Source of the DNA: Salinibaculum sp. SYNS191
Lineage (GTDB): Archaea > Halobacteriota > Halobacteria > Halobacteriales > Haloarculaceae
Length of the DNA: 64,000 bases
Direction: 5' to 3'
NCBI RefSeq assembly: GCF_037338445.1
Contig: NZ_CP147838.1
Span: 1,302,001 to 1,366,000 of the forward strand
Below the pieces are notes generated by a model. The model was given only the letters and a program-made list of their open reading frames with translations, ran no database searches and was not told where the DNA came from. Positions 17,895-26,214 of this stretch are shown here, one piece after another (positions within the stretch are counted from its first letter, which is position 1; every line of letters begins with the position of its first letter). A program made the position numbers and the translations under genes.

Positions 17895-19060
17895 GCCCGA
17901 CCCTCCATCACGGTCACGACGGTTGTCGCAGCGCCACCGCCGAGATTGTGCGCGACTGCGCGCTGGGCGTCCGCGACCTGTCGGTCGCCCGCCTCGCCGC
18001 GGAGTTGCTCGGTCAGTTCCACGACCTGGGCCGTCCCCGTCGCGCCGATGGGGTGGCCCTTCGCCTTCAGGCCGCCGCTGGGGTTGACCGGGATGTCGCC
18101 GTCGAGGCGCGTGCGGCCCTCGGCCACTGCCGGGCCAGCGCCGCCGTCCTCGAACAGTCCGATTGCCTCCGTCGCCATCACTTCCGCGCCCGTGAAGCAG
18201 TCGTGGACCTCGGCGAAGTCCATCGCGTCCGCCGTGGTGTCCGCCTGGTCGTAGGCCTCCGCGGCGGCGTCGCGCGCGGACTGCGTGGTCGACGGGTGCG
18301 CCTTGTCCGCCATCGGGACGACGTCGGTCGCGTGCCCGATACCGGTGACGTCGACGGGGTCGCCGTCGAACGATTCCGCGGCGTCCTCGGAGACGACGAC
18401 CACGGCCGACGCGCCGTCGGAGAACGGACAGCAGTCCATCAGGTGGAACGGGTCGGCGACGACGGGGCTGTCCAGCACCTCCTCGACGGAGATGTCCCGT
18501 CCGAAGTGCGCCCGCGGGTTCAGACTGCCGTGGTAGTGGTTCTTGACCGCTATCTCGGCGAGTTGCTCCTCGGTCGTGCCGTGTTCGTACATGTGCCGCT
18601 TCGTGAGCAGCGCGAACGCCCCGGGGAACGTCAGGCCGGTCGGTTGCTCGACCTGTCGGTGGGCCGCGCTGGCGAAGACGCGCGTCATCGCAGCCGTATC
18701 CAGCCCCGTCTCCGGCGTGCACCGCTCGGCACCGCCGACGAGGACGACGTCGTGGACGCCCGACTCGACGGCCTGGACCGCGTGTTTGAACGCGTTCGCG
18801 GACGTCGCGCAGGCGTCCTCGAACCGCTGTGCGGGGATGCCGGCCATGCCGACGTGGGACGCGAGTTTCGGTGCGAGGTGGGTCTCGTTCTCGGTCTGTC
18901 CGCCCATCGCGTTGCCGAAGTAGAGTGCGTCGACCTCGGTCGTCCCGACACCGGCGTCGTCGAGCGCCGGGAACACCGCCTCCGCGAAGAGTTCGGCGAG
19001 CGTCCTGTCGTGGACGCCGAACGTCGTCATTCCTGTACCGATAACGCTTGCTCGTGCCAT
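17891..19060 (-). CDS. Thiolase family protein (acetyl-CoA acetyltransferase / SCP2-type)
   Basis: A 389-residue thiolase. The nucleophile Cys lies in F-E-D-A-C-A-T-S-A-N near residue 85. H-D-C-F-T-G-A-E-V near residue 300 and the G-G-L-K-A-K-G-H-P-I-G-A-T-G-T-A block near residue 350 are the usual His- and Gly-containing active-site loops. The ATG at 19060 gives the family-typical start A-S-V-I-G-T-G; the frame remains open upstream but is not protein-like there. It is the non-decarboxylating SCP2/nonspecific-lipid-transfer type, which commonly pairs with DUF35, and the partner follows with a 4-bp overlap. It either cleaves 3-oxoacyl-CoA or acts as a retro-aldolase. Confidence 0.9.
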   Translation of the reverse strand: MARASVIGTGMTTFGVHDRTLAELFAEAVFPALDDAGVGTTEVDALYFGNAMGGQTENETHLAPKLASHVGMAGIPAQRFEDACATSANAFKHAVQAVESGVHDVVLVGGAERCTPETGLDTAAMTRVFASAAHRQVEQPTGLTFPGAFALLTKRHMYEHGTTEEQLAEIAVKNHYHGSLNPRAHFGRDISVEEVLDSPVVADPFHLMDCCPFSDGASAVVVVSEDAAESFDGDPVDVTGIGHATDVVPMADKAHPSTTQSARDAAAEAYDQADTTADAMDFAEVHDCFTGAEVMATEAIGLFEDGGAGPAVAEGRTRLDGDIPVNPSGGLKAKGHPIGATGTAQVVELTEQLRGEAGDRQVADAQRAVAHNLGGGAATTVVTVMEGRA

Positions 19061-19324
19061 GCCTACACCCAGTTCGACCCGAGTCATAAATGTGCGTGTC
19101 GACCGACGGAGACGAGGCGTCGGCCGTGGTCGACCCAACCGGAGCGGACGGCGGCAGGACTGAGGAATGCTGACCCCGTGGGTAAACATCTCCCGGGTAG
19201 ATAGGTCCATAGAAAGCGAGTTTGTAACAGGAGCGCTAAATTCCAAAAACTATATTATTACTTTCATTCACAAAGGCAAATATTTATAACTATTTTAGCC
19301 ATATTTATACATAAAATAGATTCA

Positions 19325-19411
19325 ATGAGTGTGAAACGTCTACGAGTATCAGGGACAGCCGACCCGCTGGTTGCTCGTACATTCGAACCGGGGTCGCCCA
19401 AACATATATGA
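19325..19411 (+). CDS. Candidate 28-residue ORF coupled to the zinc-motif gene
   Basis: A short frame opens with ATG at 19325, directly after an A/T-rich stretch (about 19230-19325) that contains several TATA-like runs. It ends with a TGA that overlaps the ATG at 19408 in an A-T-G-A junction. The peptide starts M-S-V-K-R-L-R-V-S-G-T-A-D-P, which vaguely resembles the first strand of haloarchaeal helix-turn-helix regulators, so it may be a remnant or a leader peptide. Nothing else supports translation, so confidence is low. Confidence 0.3.
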   Translation: MSVKRLRVSGTADPLVARTFEPGSPKHI

Positions 19412-19746
19412 TTCAATCCAACATCAGTTCCGGTATGTTAGAGTGTGTCAAATGTCACGTGCAGCTGGACGAGGATACTGTGCTATCGGGAAGCAAAGTG
19501 TATCCGAAGATGGCAGGCGGCGAGGACCGGGACGACATTCTCGCCGCCTGCAGCGGCGTCAGATACGGCACTTCCACGACGTACTGTTCCGAGTGTCTCG
19601 ACACCCCCCGAGAGTGCAACCAGTGTGGCGGGACGGGTGTCGCAGGGGACGACAGCGAGGCGACCGAGGCGTCGGACCCCTGCCCGGAGTGCGACGGGAC
19701 CGGCACCACGAAACCGAAGGTACTACGCGACGCGTGTCGGTTTTGA
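19408..19746 (+). CDS. Small cysteine-rich protein with DnaJ-like CxxCxGxG motifs
   Basis: The 112-residue protein carries one C-V-K-C pair at the N-terminus, a Y-C-S-E-C pair, and two zinc-binding repeats C-N-Q-C-G-G-T-G and C-P-E-C-D-G-T-G of the type found in DnaJ zinc fingers. The acidic spacer between them is haloarchaeal in style. I do not recognise a named family; zinc-dependent protein or nucleic-acid binding is likely. The start could be ATG at 19408 or at 19435 (M-L-E-C-V-K-C); the second begins at the first metal motif. It is an isolated gene beside an A/T-rich island. Confidence 0.65.
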   Translation: MIQSNISSGMLECVKCHVQLDEDTVLSGSKVYPKMAGGEDRDDILAACSGVRYGTSTTYCSECLDTPRECNQCGGTGVAGDDSEATEASDPCPECDGTGTTKPKVLRDACRF

Positions 19747-20130
19747 CCGGCCACCAGGTGGGAGCCGCGCCGCCGTGATGTCGGCAAATACTGCGTTCTG
19801 TAAATGGATTCGTGTCACCTAGCACCGTCTGCCAGAATATGCTAATAAATACGTTCGAGCGTTTCGAGCTTCGGCGACGACACACGTCGGGGAGGCCCGC
19901 AGATTTACACTCATAGGCGTGTAAGTGACAGGCGAAGCGTAGTCCCTGCCTACCCGTCGAGAAGCAAGGGCCTAGGTCCGAGTAGCACAGTATTACCGAC
20001 GGACGTCGACCCGCTGGTCGTCTCCCCCGACGGCGTCAGCGCGAGAGACCTGCGGCTGACCGTCGAGCGCGACGACCTGGAACGACGGGAGGGGTCGTGA
20101 CAGTCTCCCAGAGACGTCGATTCCGGCGCG
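19747..20130. other. Intergenic region with inverted-repeat motif and possible gene remnant
   Basis: No intact gene is visible. The stretch includes a TTACAC-N8-GTGTAA inverted repeat at 19905-19924. It also includes an open plus-strand frame without a start codon, from about 19945 to 20100, that encodes protein-like residues (P-T-D-V-D-P-L-V-V-S-P-D-G-V-S-A-R-D-L) up to a TGA. The latter looks like the 3' end of a lost gene. Confidence 0.4.
19905..19924. promoter_or_regulatory. Inverted repeat TTACAC-N8-GTGTAA (candidate operator)
   Basis: A perfect 6-bp inverted repeat separated by 8 bp in non-coding DNA. The same architecture, including flanking agattt and gacagg, recurs at 57567-57590. 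A protein dimer-binding site is the simplest reading; no regulator is identified. Confidence 0.4.
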
Positions 20131-20556
20131 CTACGACGCCTCGTTGCCAACGATGACGACCTCGCGGTCGCTCTCGTCGACGAGCGTTCGCCCGACGCCC
20201 CCGAGGTGTTCCGTGTGTTCGCCGTGCTCGCCGATGACGATGAGGTCGGCCCCTATCTCGTCGGCGTACTCCATGATGAGTTCGGGCGGGATGCCGTGGC
20301 GGACGCTGCCCTCGACCCTGATGCCCGTCCCCTCCGCCAGGTGGCCCACCTCCTTGACGCAGTCGTGTCCGTGGTCCTCGGCCTGGATGGTCTCGGCCTC
20401 GGCCGCGCTGAAGGCGGGTTCGCTTATGACGCGCTTGTCGACGACACAGAGGACGTGCAACGTCGCATCGCGCTCGTCTGCCAGCTGAATCGCGCGCTCG
20501 GCGGCGGCGCGTGCGTCCTCGCTTCCGTCACTCGCCAGTAGGATTTGACCGGCCAT
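20131..20556 (-). CDS. Universal stress protein (UspA domain)
   Basis: A 141-residue single UspA domain with the N-terminal I-L-L-A-S-D-G-S-E strand-turn, an H-V-L-C-V-V-D strand and a C-terminal G-E-H-G-E-H-T-E-H motif. The canonical ATP-binding G-x2-G-x9-G-S pattern is present, except that Arg follows the last Gly. It resembles the third Usp of this region (24730-25143), sharing C-V-V-D-x-R/K, E-P-A and the E-D-H-x-x-x-C segments, so the two are paralogues. Its role is presumably stress or nucleotide sensing. It is transcribed alone. Confidence 0.85.
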   Translation of the reverse strand: MAGQILLASDGSEDARAAAERAIQLADERDATLHVLCVVDKRVISEPAFSAAEAETIQAEDHGHDCVKEVGHLAEGTGIRVEGSVRHGIPPELIMEYADEIGADLIVIGEHGEHTEHLGGVGRTLVDESDREVVIVGNEAS

Positions 20557-20768
20557 ACGTACTGTTGGTCCGTCAACAATAAAGCAATACCTCCAGTTCT
20601 TAGGTGGCGGGAACTACCGGGTGTCGGTGGGGGGACGGCCGGGGCCGGCAAGCGAGTTCCCCGGCGCTTCCGAGTGGAGCAGCGGGCGACGGGCCGAAGC
20701 CACGAGAGAGCCGACGCAGACACGCGAGAGGAGTCACGCCTATCAGACTGGAGCCCCGAGTCGCCGGC

Positions 20769-21251
20769 GTGATACTCCTCGTCTGCGGCCCGCCCGGAGC
20801 CGGGAAAACCACCGTCACGACCCTGCTCCAGAAACGGTTCCGCGAGCGCGGGGTGTCGGCCGGCCTGCTGGACTCGGACGCGTTCAGCCGCAACCCCTAC
20901 GACCGGATGTTCGACCGCGTCGCGGACTCCGACCGGGACTGGATAGTCGCGGGTACCTTCTACAAGCGACAGTGGCAGGAGCAGTTCCGACGCCTTGACG
21001 ACGTCCTCACGGTGTATCTGGCGGCAGAACTCGACACGTGCCTCGAACGGAATCGCCAGCGCGAGCACCCTATCGACGAGGCCGCGGTCCACATCGTCTA
21101 CCGCGAGTTCGAGCCACCGGACGCCGACGTCACCGTCGACGTGGACGACCTGTCGCCGGCGGCAGTCGTCGACCAGGTCGTCGCCGCATTCGCGGACCTG
21201 CCAGACGACAGGCGGCCGTCGGCACTCGACGCGCTGGACACGACGGGCTGA
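20769..21251 (+). CDS. P-loop kinase (adenylylsulfate/phosphotransferase-like AAA_33 type)
   Basis: The 160-residue protein starts at GTG 20769 immediately before a Walker A loop, C-G-P-P-G-A-G-K-T-T. Upstream in-frame sequence is not protein-like. D-S-D-A-F-S-R-N-P-Y resembles the substrate-binding segment of small kinases such as adenylylsulfate kinase, Y-L-A-A-E-L-D-T-C-L-E-R-N follows, and the acidic C-terminus is haloarchaeal. No sulfate-assimilation partner is adjacent, so the substrate is unknown. The next gene is convergent, with a 45-bp gap. Confidence 0.75.
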   Translation: MILLVCGPPGAGKTTVTTLLQKRFRERGVSAGLLDSDAFSRNPYDRMFDRVADSDRDWIVAGTFYKRQWQEQFRRLDDVLTVYLAAELDTCLERNRQREHPIDEAAVHIVYREFEPPDADVTVDVDDLSPAAVVDQVVAAFADLPDDRRPSALDALDTTG

Positions 21252-21296
21252 GGTCGGGCGCGGGCCTGCGGTGGGGAGGCGAAACGGGGCGGGGGC

Positions 21297-22313
21297 TCAG
21301 TCGGTCCGGACCTCCCCCAGTTCGTCGGCGAGCGTCTCGAAGACCGCCTCCTCGCGGTCGGCGATGTCGCCGACGAGACTCCCGGCCTCTTCGAACCGGG
21401 ACGGTCCGGGGTCCTCCGCCGCCAGAATCTCGTCCAGCAGGCCCGCGACGGTCCGCCACTCGTCGGCGACGCGCTCCATCCGGTCGGCGAGGGCCTGGCC
21501 GAGTCCCGTCGACCGCCCCAGTTCTGCGAGCGCATCGGCGTACAGCGAGCGGAACGCCGCGCCCTCGCCGTGTTCGTCGATACTCCGCCGGGCGGCGCTG
21601 ACGGGCCGAGCCGGTTCGGGCAGGTCCGGCCAGGCACCGAGATAGTCCGCGAACGACTGCAACGCGGGGACGCCCTCCTCGCCCGGTCCCCGCGCGTCCC
21701 GCTTCACCTGGAGCGGGTCGAGCATGTACGTCGCGGCCTGCCGGAGGCCGGCGGCAGCCGCGTCCGTGTCGTCCGCCGTGGCCCGACCGCGAGTCACGAC
21801 GAGGTACTCGTTTCGCAACGGCAGGTAGCGGTCGTCCGACCAGGCCGCCGCCAGCGTTTCGCGGGAGATTTCCACCGTGCTCTCGGCGGCACCGTCCGAG
21901 AGGTGGACGCGCTCGTCGTCGTATCCAATCATGACGGCAGTATGAGGCGGGACGTGGGACGGGTCGTCGGGGACGTAGTCCAGCGGCGCCGGGTCGAGAA
22001 ACAGAATCACCGGGTCCCCATCGTCGACGCGCGCAGTCGCGTTGTCCCAGGCCGTCTCGAAGTCGTCGCCCTCCCGGAACAGGTGGGGGATGCCGGTCCG
22101 TTCGAAGAAGGCCCGCTCCAGCCAGGTCGGGCTGGTCCGGACCCTGACCCACGGTTCGTCGGGGTCCTCGTAGAGGACGAAGGCCGGCCCGCCGCCGATG
22201 CCGAAGCAGGCCGCCTCGCTGTAGGTCAATCCGTAGTGTGCGGTGACGTTCCGGAGTGCGGCCGCGCCGCAGTGAACCCCGGGCTGGTGGTCGTAGCGGT
22301 CGGCGAGTGCCAT
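21297..22313 (-). CDS. BtrH N-terminal / DUF4872 domain protein
   Basis: The product has 338 residues. The N-terminal half has a cysteine-peptidase-like pattern: H-C-G-A-A-A-L-R-N near residue 14, G-I-G-G-G-P-A-F, and H-T-A-V-M-I-G-Y with His and Tyr, matching the BtrH acyltransferase-type fold. The C-terminal half is helical, like DUF4872. BtrH transfers acyl groups in butirosin synthesis, but most homologues are uncharacterised. Reading the Cys near residue 15 as the nucleophile is inference from the fold. The nearest neighbours, the P-loop kinase at 20769 and a Usp at 22399, give no pathway hint. Confidence 0.72.
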   Translation of the reverse strand: MALADRYDHQPGVHCGAAALRNVTAHYGLTYSEAACFGIGGGPAFVLYEDPDEPWVRVRTSPTWLERAFFERTGIPHLFREGDDFETAWDNATARVDDGDPVILFLDPAPLDYVPDDPSHVPPHTAVMIGYDDERVHLSDGAAESTVEISRETLAAAWSDDRYLPLRNEYLVVTRGRATADDTDAAAAGLRQAATYMLDPLQVKRDARGPGEEGVPALQSFADYLGAWPDLPEPARPVSAARRSIDEHGEGAAFRSLYADALAELGRSTGLGQALADRMERVADEWRTVAGLLDEILAAEDPGPSRFEEAGSLVGDIADREEAVFETLADELGEVRTD

Positions 22314-22398
22314 ACTGGACGTACGCCGGGTGGAAAGTTAATCCCCGAGGCCGCCCCCGGGGTCATCGCTTAAGCCGCTGGCAGCAGTAGACTCCGAC

Positions 22399-22848
22399 AT
22401 GAAACTCCTCGTAGCGACCGACGGTTCCGACCCTGCCGAGAACGCGCTGGCGTACGCGACCGACATCGGTGACGCGACGGGGGGACAGATAACGGCCGTC
22501 TACGCCGTCGACCCCGCGGTCTACGAACGACGGGGGAGCGAACCGGCGTCCGGGCTGGGCGACGCCGACGAGCGGTTCATCATCGAAAGCGTCGAGCAGG
22601 CCGAGGAGCGCGGGCTGGAGATTCTGGAGGACGCCGTCGACTTCTGCGCGGACCTCGGCCAGGACATCGAGACGGAACTCCTCTACGGCGACCCGGTGAG
22701 CCAGATTGCCGCCTACGCCGAGGAGAACGGCTTCGAGACCATCGTCGTCGGCCACCGCGGCCGCTCGGAACACGAGGAGGCGATGCTCGGCAGCGTGGCC
22801 AAGAGTCTCGTCGAACGGGCGACCGTTCCGGTGGCCGTCGTGCGGTGA
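22399..22848 (+). CDS. Universal stress protein (ATP-binding type UspA)
   Basis: The 149-residue UspA domain starts L-L-V-A-T-D-G-S-D and carries the complete nucleotide motif G-H-R-G-R-S-E-H-E-E-A-M-L-G-S, which fits G-x2-G-x9-G-S, so ATP binding is likely. This separates it from the other two Usp proteins in the region, which lack the final Ser. It is transcribed divergently from the BtrH-like gene and lies 114 bp before the PHA synthase-like gene. Confidence 0.9.
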   Translation: MKLLVATDGSDPAENALAYATDIGDATGGQITAVYAVDPAVYERRGSEPASGLGDADERFIIESVEQAEERGLEILEDAVDFCADLGQDIETELLYGDPVSQIAAYAEENGFETIVVGHRGRSEHEEAMLGSVAKSLVERATVPVAVVR

Positions 22849-22962
22849 CGGGAAAGGCCGTCTCTGCCGGCGCGCAGGGGACGGCAGACCGGTCTCGGGC
22901 CGGCCAGCGCACTTCCCGGCGGGTGCGACAGGGACTAACCGTCGGCGACCCGACTAGTCGGT

Positions 22963-24615
22963 ATGGACCCTGATGGCACCCGGCCCCCACGGTCGCCGCT
23001 CGCCACGGTCATCTCCGCCCACGCCTCGCTGCTGGAGACGGCCGGCGACGCCGTCCGGCGCGCCGGGCGGCTCGACGAGCGACTGGGGGACATGGCCGGC
23101 GTCGAGGTCGGGCAGACGCCCTCCGAGGTGGTGTACAGGGAGAACAAACTGGAACTGCACCGCTACGAGCCCGTGACCGAGACACAGCACGAGGTCCCGA
23201 TTCTCGTCGTCTACGCGCTCATCAATCGGCCCTACATCCTCGACCTCCAGCGCGACCGCTCGGTCGTCCGTCGACTCCTCGAAGCCGGCCACGACGTCTA
23301 TCTCATCGACTGGCAGGAACCGTCGCGGCTCGACCGGAGTCTGGGCGTCCACGACTACGTCGACCGCTACATCGACAACTGCGTCGATTTCGTCCGCGAG
23401 GAGAGCGGCCGCGAGAGCATCAACGTCCTCGGGTACTGCATGGGGGGAACGCTGGCCGCAATCTACGCCGCGTTGTATCCCGAGAAGGTGAACGCGCTCG
23501 GATTGCTGGCGACCGGCCTGTACTTCGACGACACCGGCGGCGTGCTCGAAGAGTGGGGCGACGCGGACTACTACGACCCCCGGTCGGTGACGGCGGCTTA
23601 CGGGAACGTCCCCGGCGAGTTTCTCGACGTCGGCTTCGCGCTGATGGACCCCGTCAGCAACTACCTCTCGAAGTACGTCCGCCTGGCCGAGCGACTGGAG
23701 AACGAGGACTTCGTCGAGAACTTCGCGCGGATGGAGACCTGGCTCGGCGACAGCGTCGACGTCGCCGGCACGGTCTACGCCGAGTTCCTGGAGGACGTCT
23801 ACCAGCGCAACGCCCTCTACGAGAACGAACTGACCGTCGATGGCGAGGCGGTCGACGTGCAAAACATCGACATGCCGCTGCTGCAGATAGTCGGCACGTA
23901 CGACCACCTCGTCCCGCCGGCGGCGTCCACGCCGTTCAACGACGTCGTCGGCAGCGACGACGTGACCACGATCGAGTATCCGACCGGCCACGTCGGACTG
24001 GCGATGTCCCGGAGCACCCACAGCGACGTCTGGCCGGAGGTCGCCGAGTGGTTCCTCGACCAGACCCCGCACCCGGGCCTGGCCGACGTCATCGCGGAGG
24101 GCGTCGAACGCATCCTCGGCGTGGACATCGAGACCGACGTCACCGTCGGTGACGCCGGCGAGGTCGAAATCGCGATTGCGACCGGCGAGGGGACGCTTGC
24201 CCGCGAGGTCGTGCCCCACGACGCCCGGGCAGTCGAACAGTTCCTCGAAGACGTACTCGACGTCGACATCGGGCTGGACCTCGGCGCGGAGGGCATCGCC
24301 GTCAGCGTCGGGACGACCGACGGCGTCGAGACGACGGTCGTCGGGAACGTGGGGGAAGCCCTGCGCGCCGAGGTCGAGGAGGCCATCGACGAGGTCGACA
24401 TCGCCGCGACGTACGACCTCGAAGACGTCTCCGGCATCGGCCCCACCTACGCCGACCGTCTCCGTGACGCCGGTATCGAATCGCCGTCAGCACTGGCGAG
24501 GGCGGAGTCGCGGACCGTCGCCGAGGCCGCGCGTGCCAGCGAGCGACTCGCCAGCGGCTGGATTGCCGACGCGCGCGAACTGGTCGGCACCGACGGGACG
24601 GCACAGACGGAGTGA
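22963..24615 (+). CDS. phaC: Class III PHA synthase-like protein with C-terminal helix-hairpin-helix extension
   Basis: The 550-residue protein has a PhaC-type alpha/beta-hydrolase domain in about residues 1-365. The lipase-like box is G-Y-C-M-G-G with nucleophile Cys159, the catalytic Asp314 sits in G-T-Y-D-H, and His343 in T-G-H-V-G. A beta-rich acidic segment (about 370-475) follows, then an S-G-I-G-P-T-Y-A-D-R-L helix-hairpin-helix typical of DNA-binding or H2TH-like domains (about 485-545). Class III synthases need PhaE, but no PhaE, PhaB or PhaP is nearby. The extension is absent from PHA synthases I know, so the function may differ from polymer synthesis. Symbol phaC is by domain only. 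Confidence 0.75.
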   Translation: MDPDGTRPPRSPLATVISAHASLLETAGDAVRRAGRLDERLGDMAGVEVGQTPSEVVYRENKLELHRYEPVTETQHEVPILVVYALINRPYILDLQRDRSVVRRLLEAGHDVYLIDWQEPSRLDRSLGVHDYVDRYIDNCVDFVREESGRESINVLGYCMGGTLAAIYAALYPEKVNALGLLATGLYFDDTGGVLEEWGDADYYDPRSVTAAYGNVPGEFLDVGFALMDPVSNYLSKYVRLAERLENEDFVENFARMETWLGDSVDVAGTVYAEFLEDVYQRNALYENELTVDGEAVDVQNIDMPLLQIVGTYDHLVPPAASTPFNDVVGSDDVTTIEYPTGHVGLAMSRSTHSDVWPEVAEWFLDQTPHPGLADVIAEGVERILGVDIETDVTVGDAGEVEIAIATGEGTLAREVVPHDARAVEQFLEDVLDVDIGLDLGAEGIAVSVGTTDGVETTVVGNVGEALRAEVEEAIDEVDIAATYDLEDVSGIGPTYADRLRDAGIESPSALARAESRTVAEAARASERLASGWIADARELVGTDGTAQTE

Positions 24616-24729
24616 CGGCCGGAGCCGTCGCACCGGCGGATGGACAGGTGCGGACCCGGCACGAACCCGGGTGCGAGTGGTACCCACCCCGCCACCAACA
24701 ACTACGAGGCGGGCGAACGTAGACCACGT

Positions 24730-25143
24730 ATGGAGACCGTTCTGGTCGCGACAGACGGGAGCGAGTACGCCGAGACGGCCACCGACGTCGCGCTCGACCG
24801 TGCAGCAGCCAGGGGGGCGAAACTCCACGTCATCTGCGTGGTCGACAGCCGACGGGTCGAGGAACCCGCACTGGGGAGCGCAGAACTCACGACGGTGTAC
24901 GCCGAGGACCACGCACGCGAGTGCGTCTCGGACGTCCGCGAGCGGGCCGCAGACCGCGGCCTGTCCGTCGAATCGACGGTGCGTCGCGGGATTCCCCACG
25001 AGGTCATTCTCGACTACGCCGACGAGGTGGACGCCGACGTCATCGTGGTCGGGGCCCACGGCGACCACGGCGAACACTTCTCGGGGGTGGGCCAGGAAGT
25101 CCGCGAGAGCTCGGAGCGGGAGGTCGTCGTCGTCTCGGAGTAG
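24730..25143 (+). CDS. Universal stress protein (UspA domain)
   Basis: ATG at 24730 gives a 137-residue UspA domain; an earlier in-frame start adds only non-conserved Gly/Pro-rich residues. T-V-L-V-A-T-D-G-S-E, H-V-I-C-V-V-D-S-R and V-V-G-A-H-G-D-H-G-E-H mark the fold; the last ATP-motif residue is Gln rather than Ser. It appears to be a paralogue of the protein at 20131-20556. It lies 114 bp after the PHA synthase-like gene on the same strand. Confidence 0.85.
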   Translation: METVLVATDGSEYAETATDVALDRAAARGAKLHVICVVDSRRVEEPALGSAELTTVYAEDHARECVSDVRERAADRGLSVESTVRRGIPHEVILDYADEVDADVIVVGAHGDHGEHFSGVGQEVRESSEREVVVVSE

Positions 25144-25555
25144 CGCGACGGCCGTCGTCGGACCCCCCGGGTCGCAGCGCCTCCGTCGTCCGGCGAACGA
25201 CCGGCACGCGACGACAGTAGCGTCGGCCCCTGTAGGCACGACCCGCCCCGGAAGCAGCCAGCGTCGCAAGCCAGCGCGTAGCCACATCGCGGACGGGAAG
25301 CCACAAGATGAGGCACAGAGACAGCCATTTAGTAGTACAGTTGTCTAAATGTATCTCTAACTTCAAATATAGTCTGCAAATATGAGTGTTTGAAAGTGTT
25401 TTCTATTGAAACAATCATGTATGGGTAGTGTTGACAGTGCTTCTGTGGTCGACGATAACACGAGTGACACGCGTAACAGGAGCGGCCGCGGCGACGACGT
25501 ACGGCTATTCTCGTATTTGATACTGCGACCAGATAATTCAATATCGTCTTCATGT
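25144..25555. other. Intergenic region, A/T-rich from about 25320
   Basis: The first 170 bp are GC-rich with no recognisable motif. From about 25320 to 25430 the sequence is markedly A/T-rich and includes several TATA-like runs, which could supply a promoter for the gene at 25556. An open frame reaches from 25406 into that gene, but its first 50 codons lack protein-like composition. Confidence 0.45.
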
Positions 25556-25972
25556 ATGTCTGGGACAATGTCCCGGCCAGATACCCCCTCCGACGGCGCC
25601 GGCGAGCAGGACGCCATTACCAGGTTCGTCCGGCGGAAGTCCGGTGAGACCCTGCGAAGCGTGGCGTACGTCACCGCCGACGGCTACGAGTTCAGTTACG
25701 TTCGCGACGACGTCCGGGAGCAGTACTCCGGGGAGATGGTCGACGCCATCTTCGACGACCTCGCGGACGAGGCACTCGAAGCGAGAAGCGAGGAGAGCCA
25801 GTACCAGCTGGGAGCGCTTGGGTGTGTCGTCCGGTGCTTCGCCGAGGGCATCGTACTCAACTTTCCCAGAGAGGAAAAACCGAACCTCGTGCTCTCGATG
25901 GACCCGGCGGCCGCTGCGCGATTGCACTCCTTCGTCGGGGACTGCCACCGGCGACTCTCCGACGACCCGTAA
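25556..25972 (+). CDS. Conserved haloarchaeal protein (DUF7522-like)
   Basis: ATG at 25556 begins a 138-residue acidic protein containing F-V-R-R-K-S-G-E-T-L-R-S-V, Y-V-R-D-D-V-R-E-Q-Y and E-M-V-D-A-I-F-D-D-L, a pattern I associate with small haloarchaeal proteins of the DUF7522 type. No catalytic residues or metal motif are evident. The longer frame starting at 25406 adds a segment of low protein likeness, so I prefer the internal start. It is isolated between Usp and transporter genes. The family name is from memory and needs a profile search. Confidence 0.55.
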   Translation: MSGTMSRPDTPSDGAGEQDAITRFVRRKSGETLRSVAYVTADGYEFSYVRDDVREQYSGEMVDAIFDDLADEALEARSEESQYQLGALGCVVRCFAEGIVLNFPREEKPNLVLSMDPAAAARLHSFVGDCHRRLSDDP

Positions 25973-26214
25973 CGGCGACGGGTTACCGTCGGCTCTCCCG
26001 GACCGGCGTCTCGACAGCTGAGCACAGCAGGGCCGATAGTGTCGACAAAACAGGCACATTTAGCGGTATTTTCGTCGAGATAGCGATAGAAACCTGTGTC
26101 GCACCGAGTCCGGGACGAGCCTGCCCGACGAGCAGACGGGGGACGGCCGTACCAGCGGGCCGAACCTGGTTGTAGCCCGGGGAATTTTGTGGGATACCCG
26201 CGATTGTGGATGCA

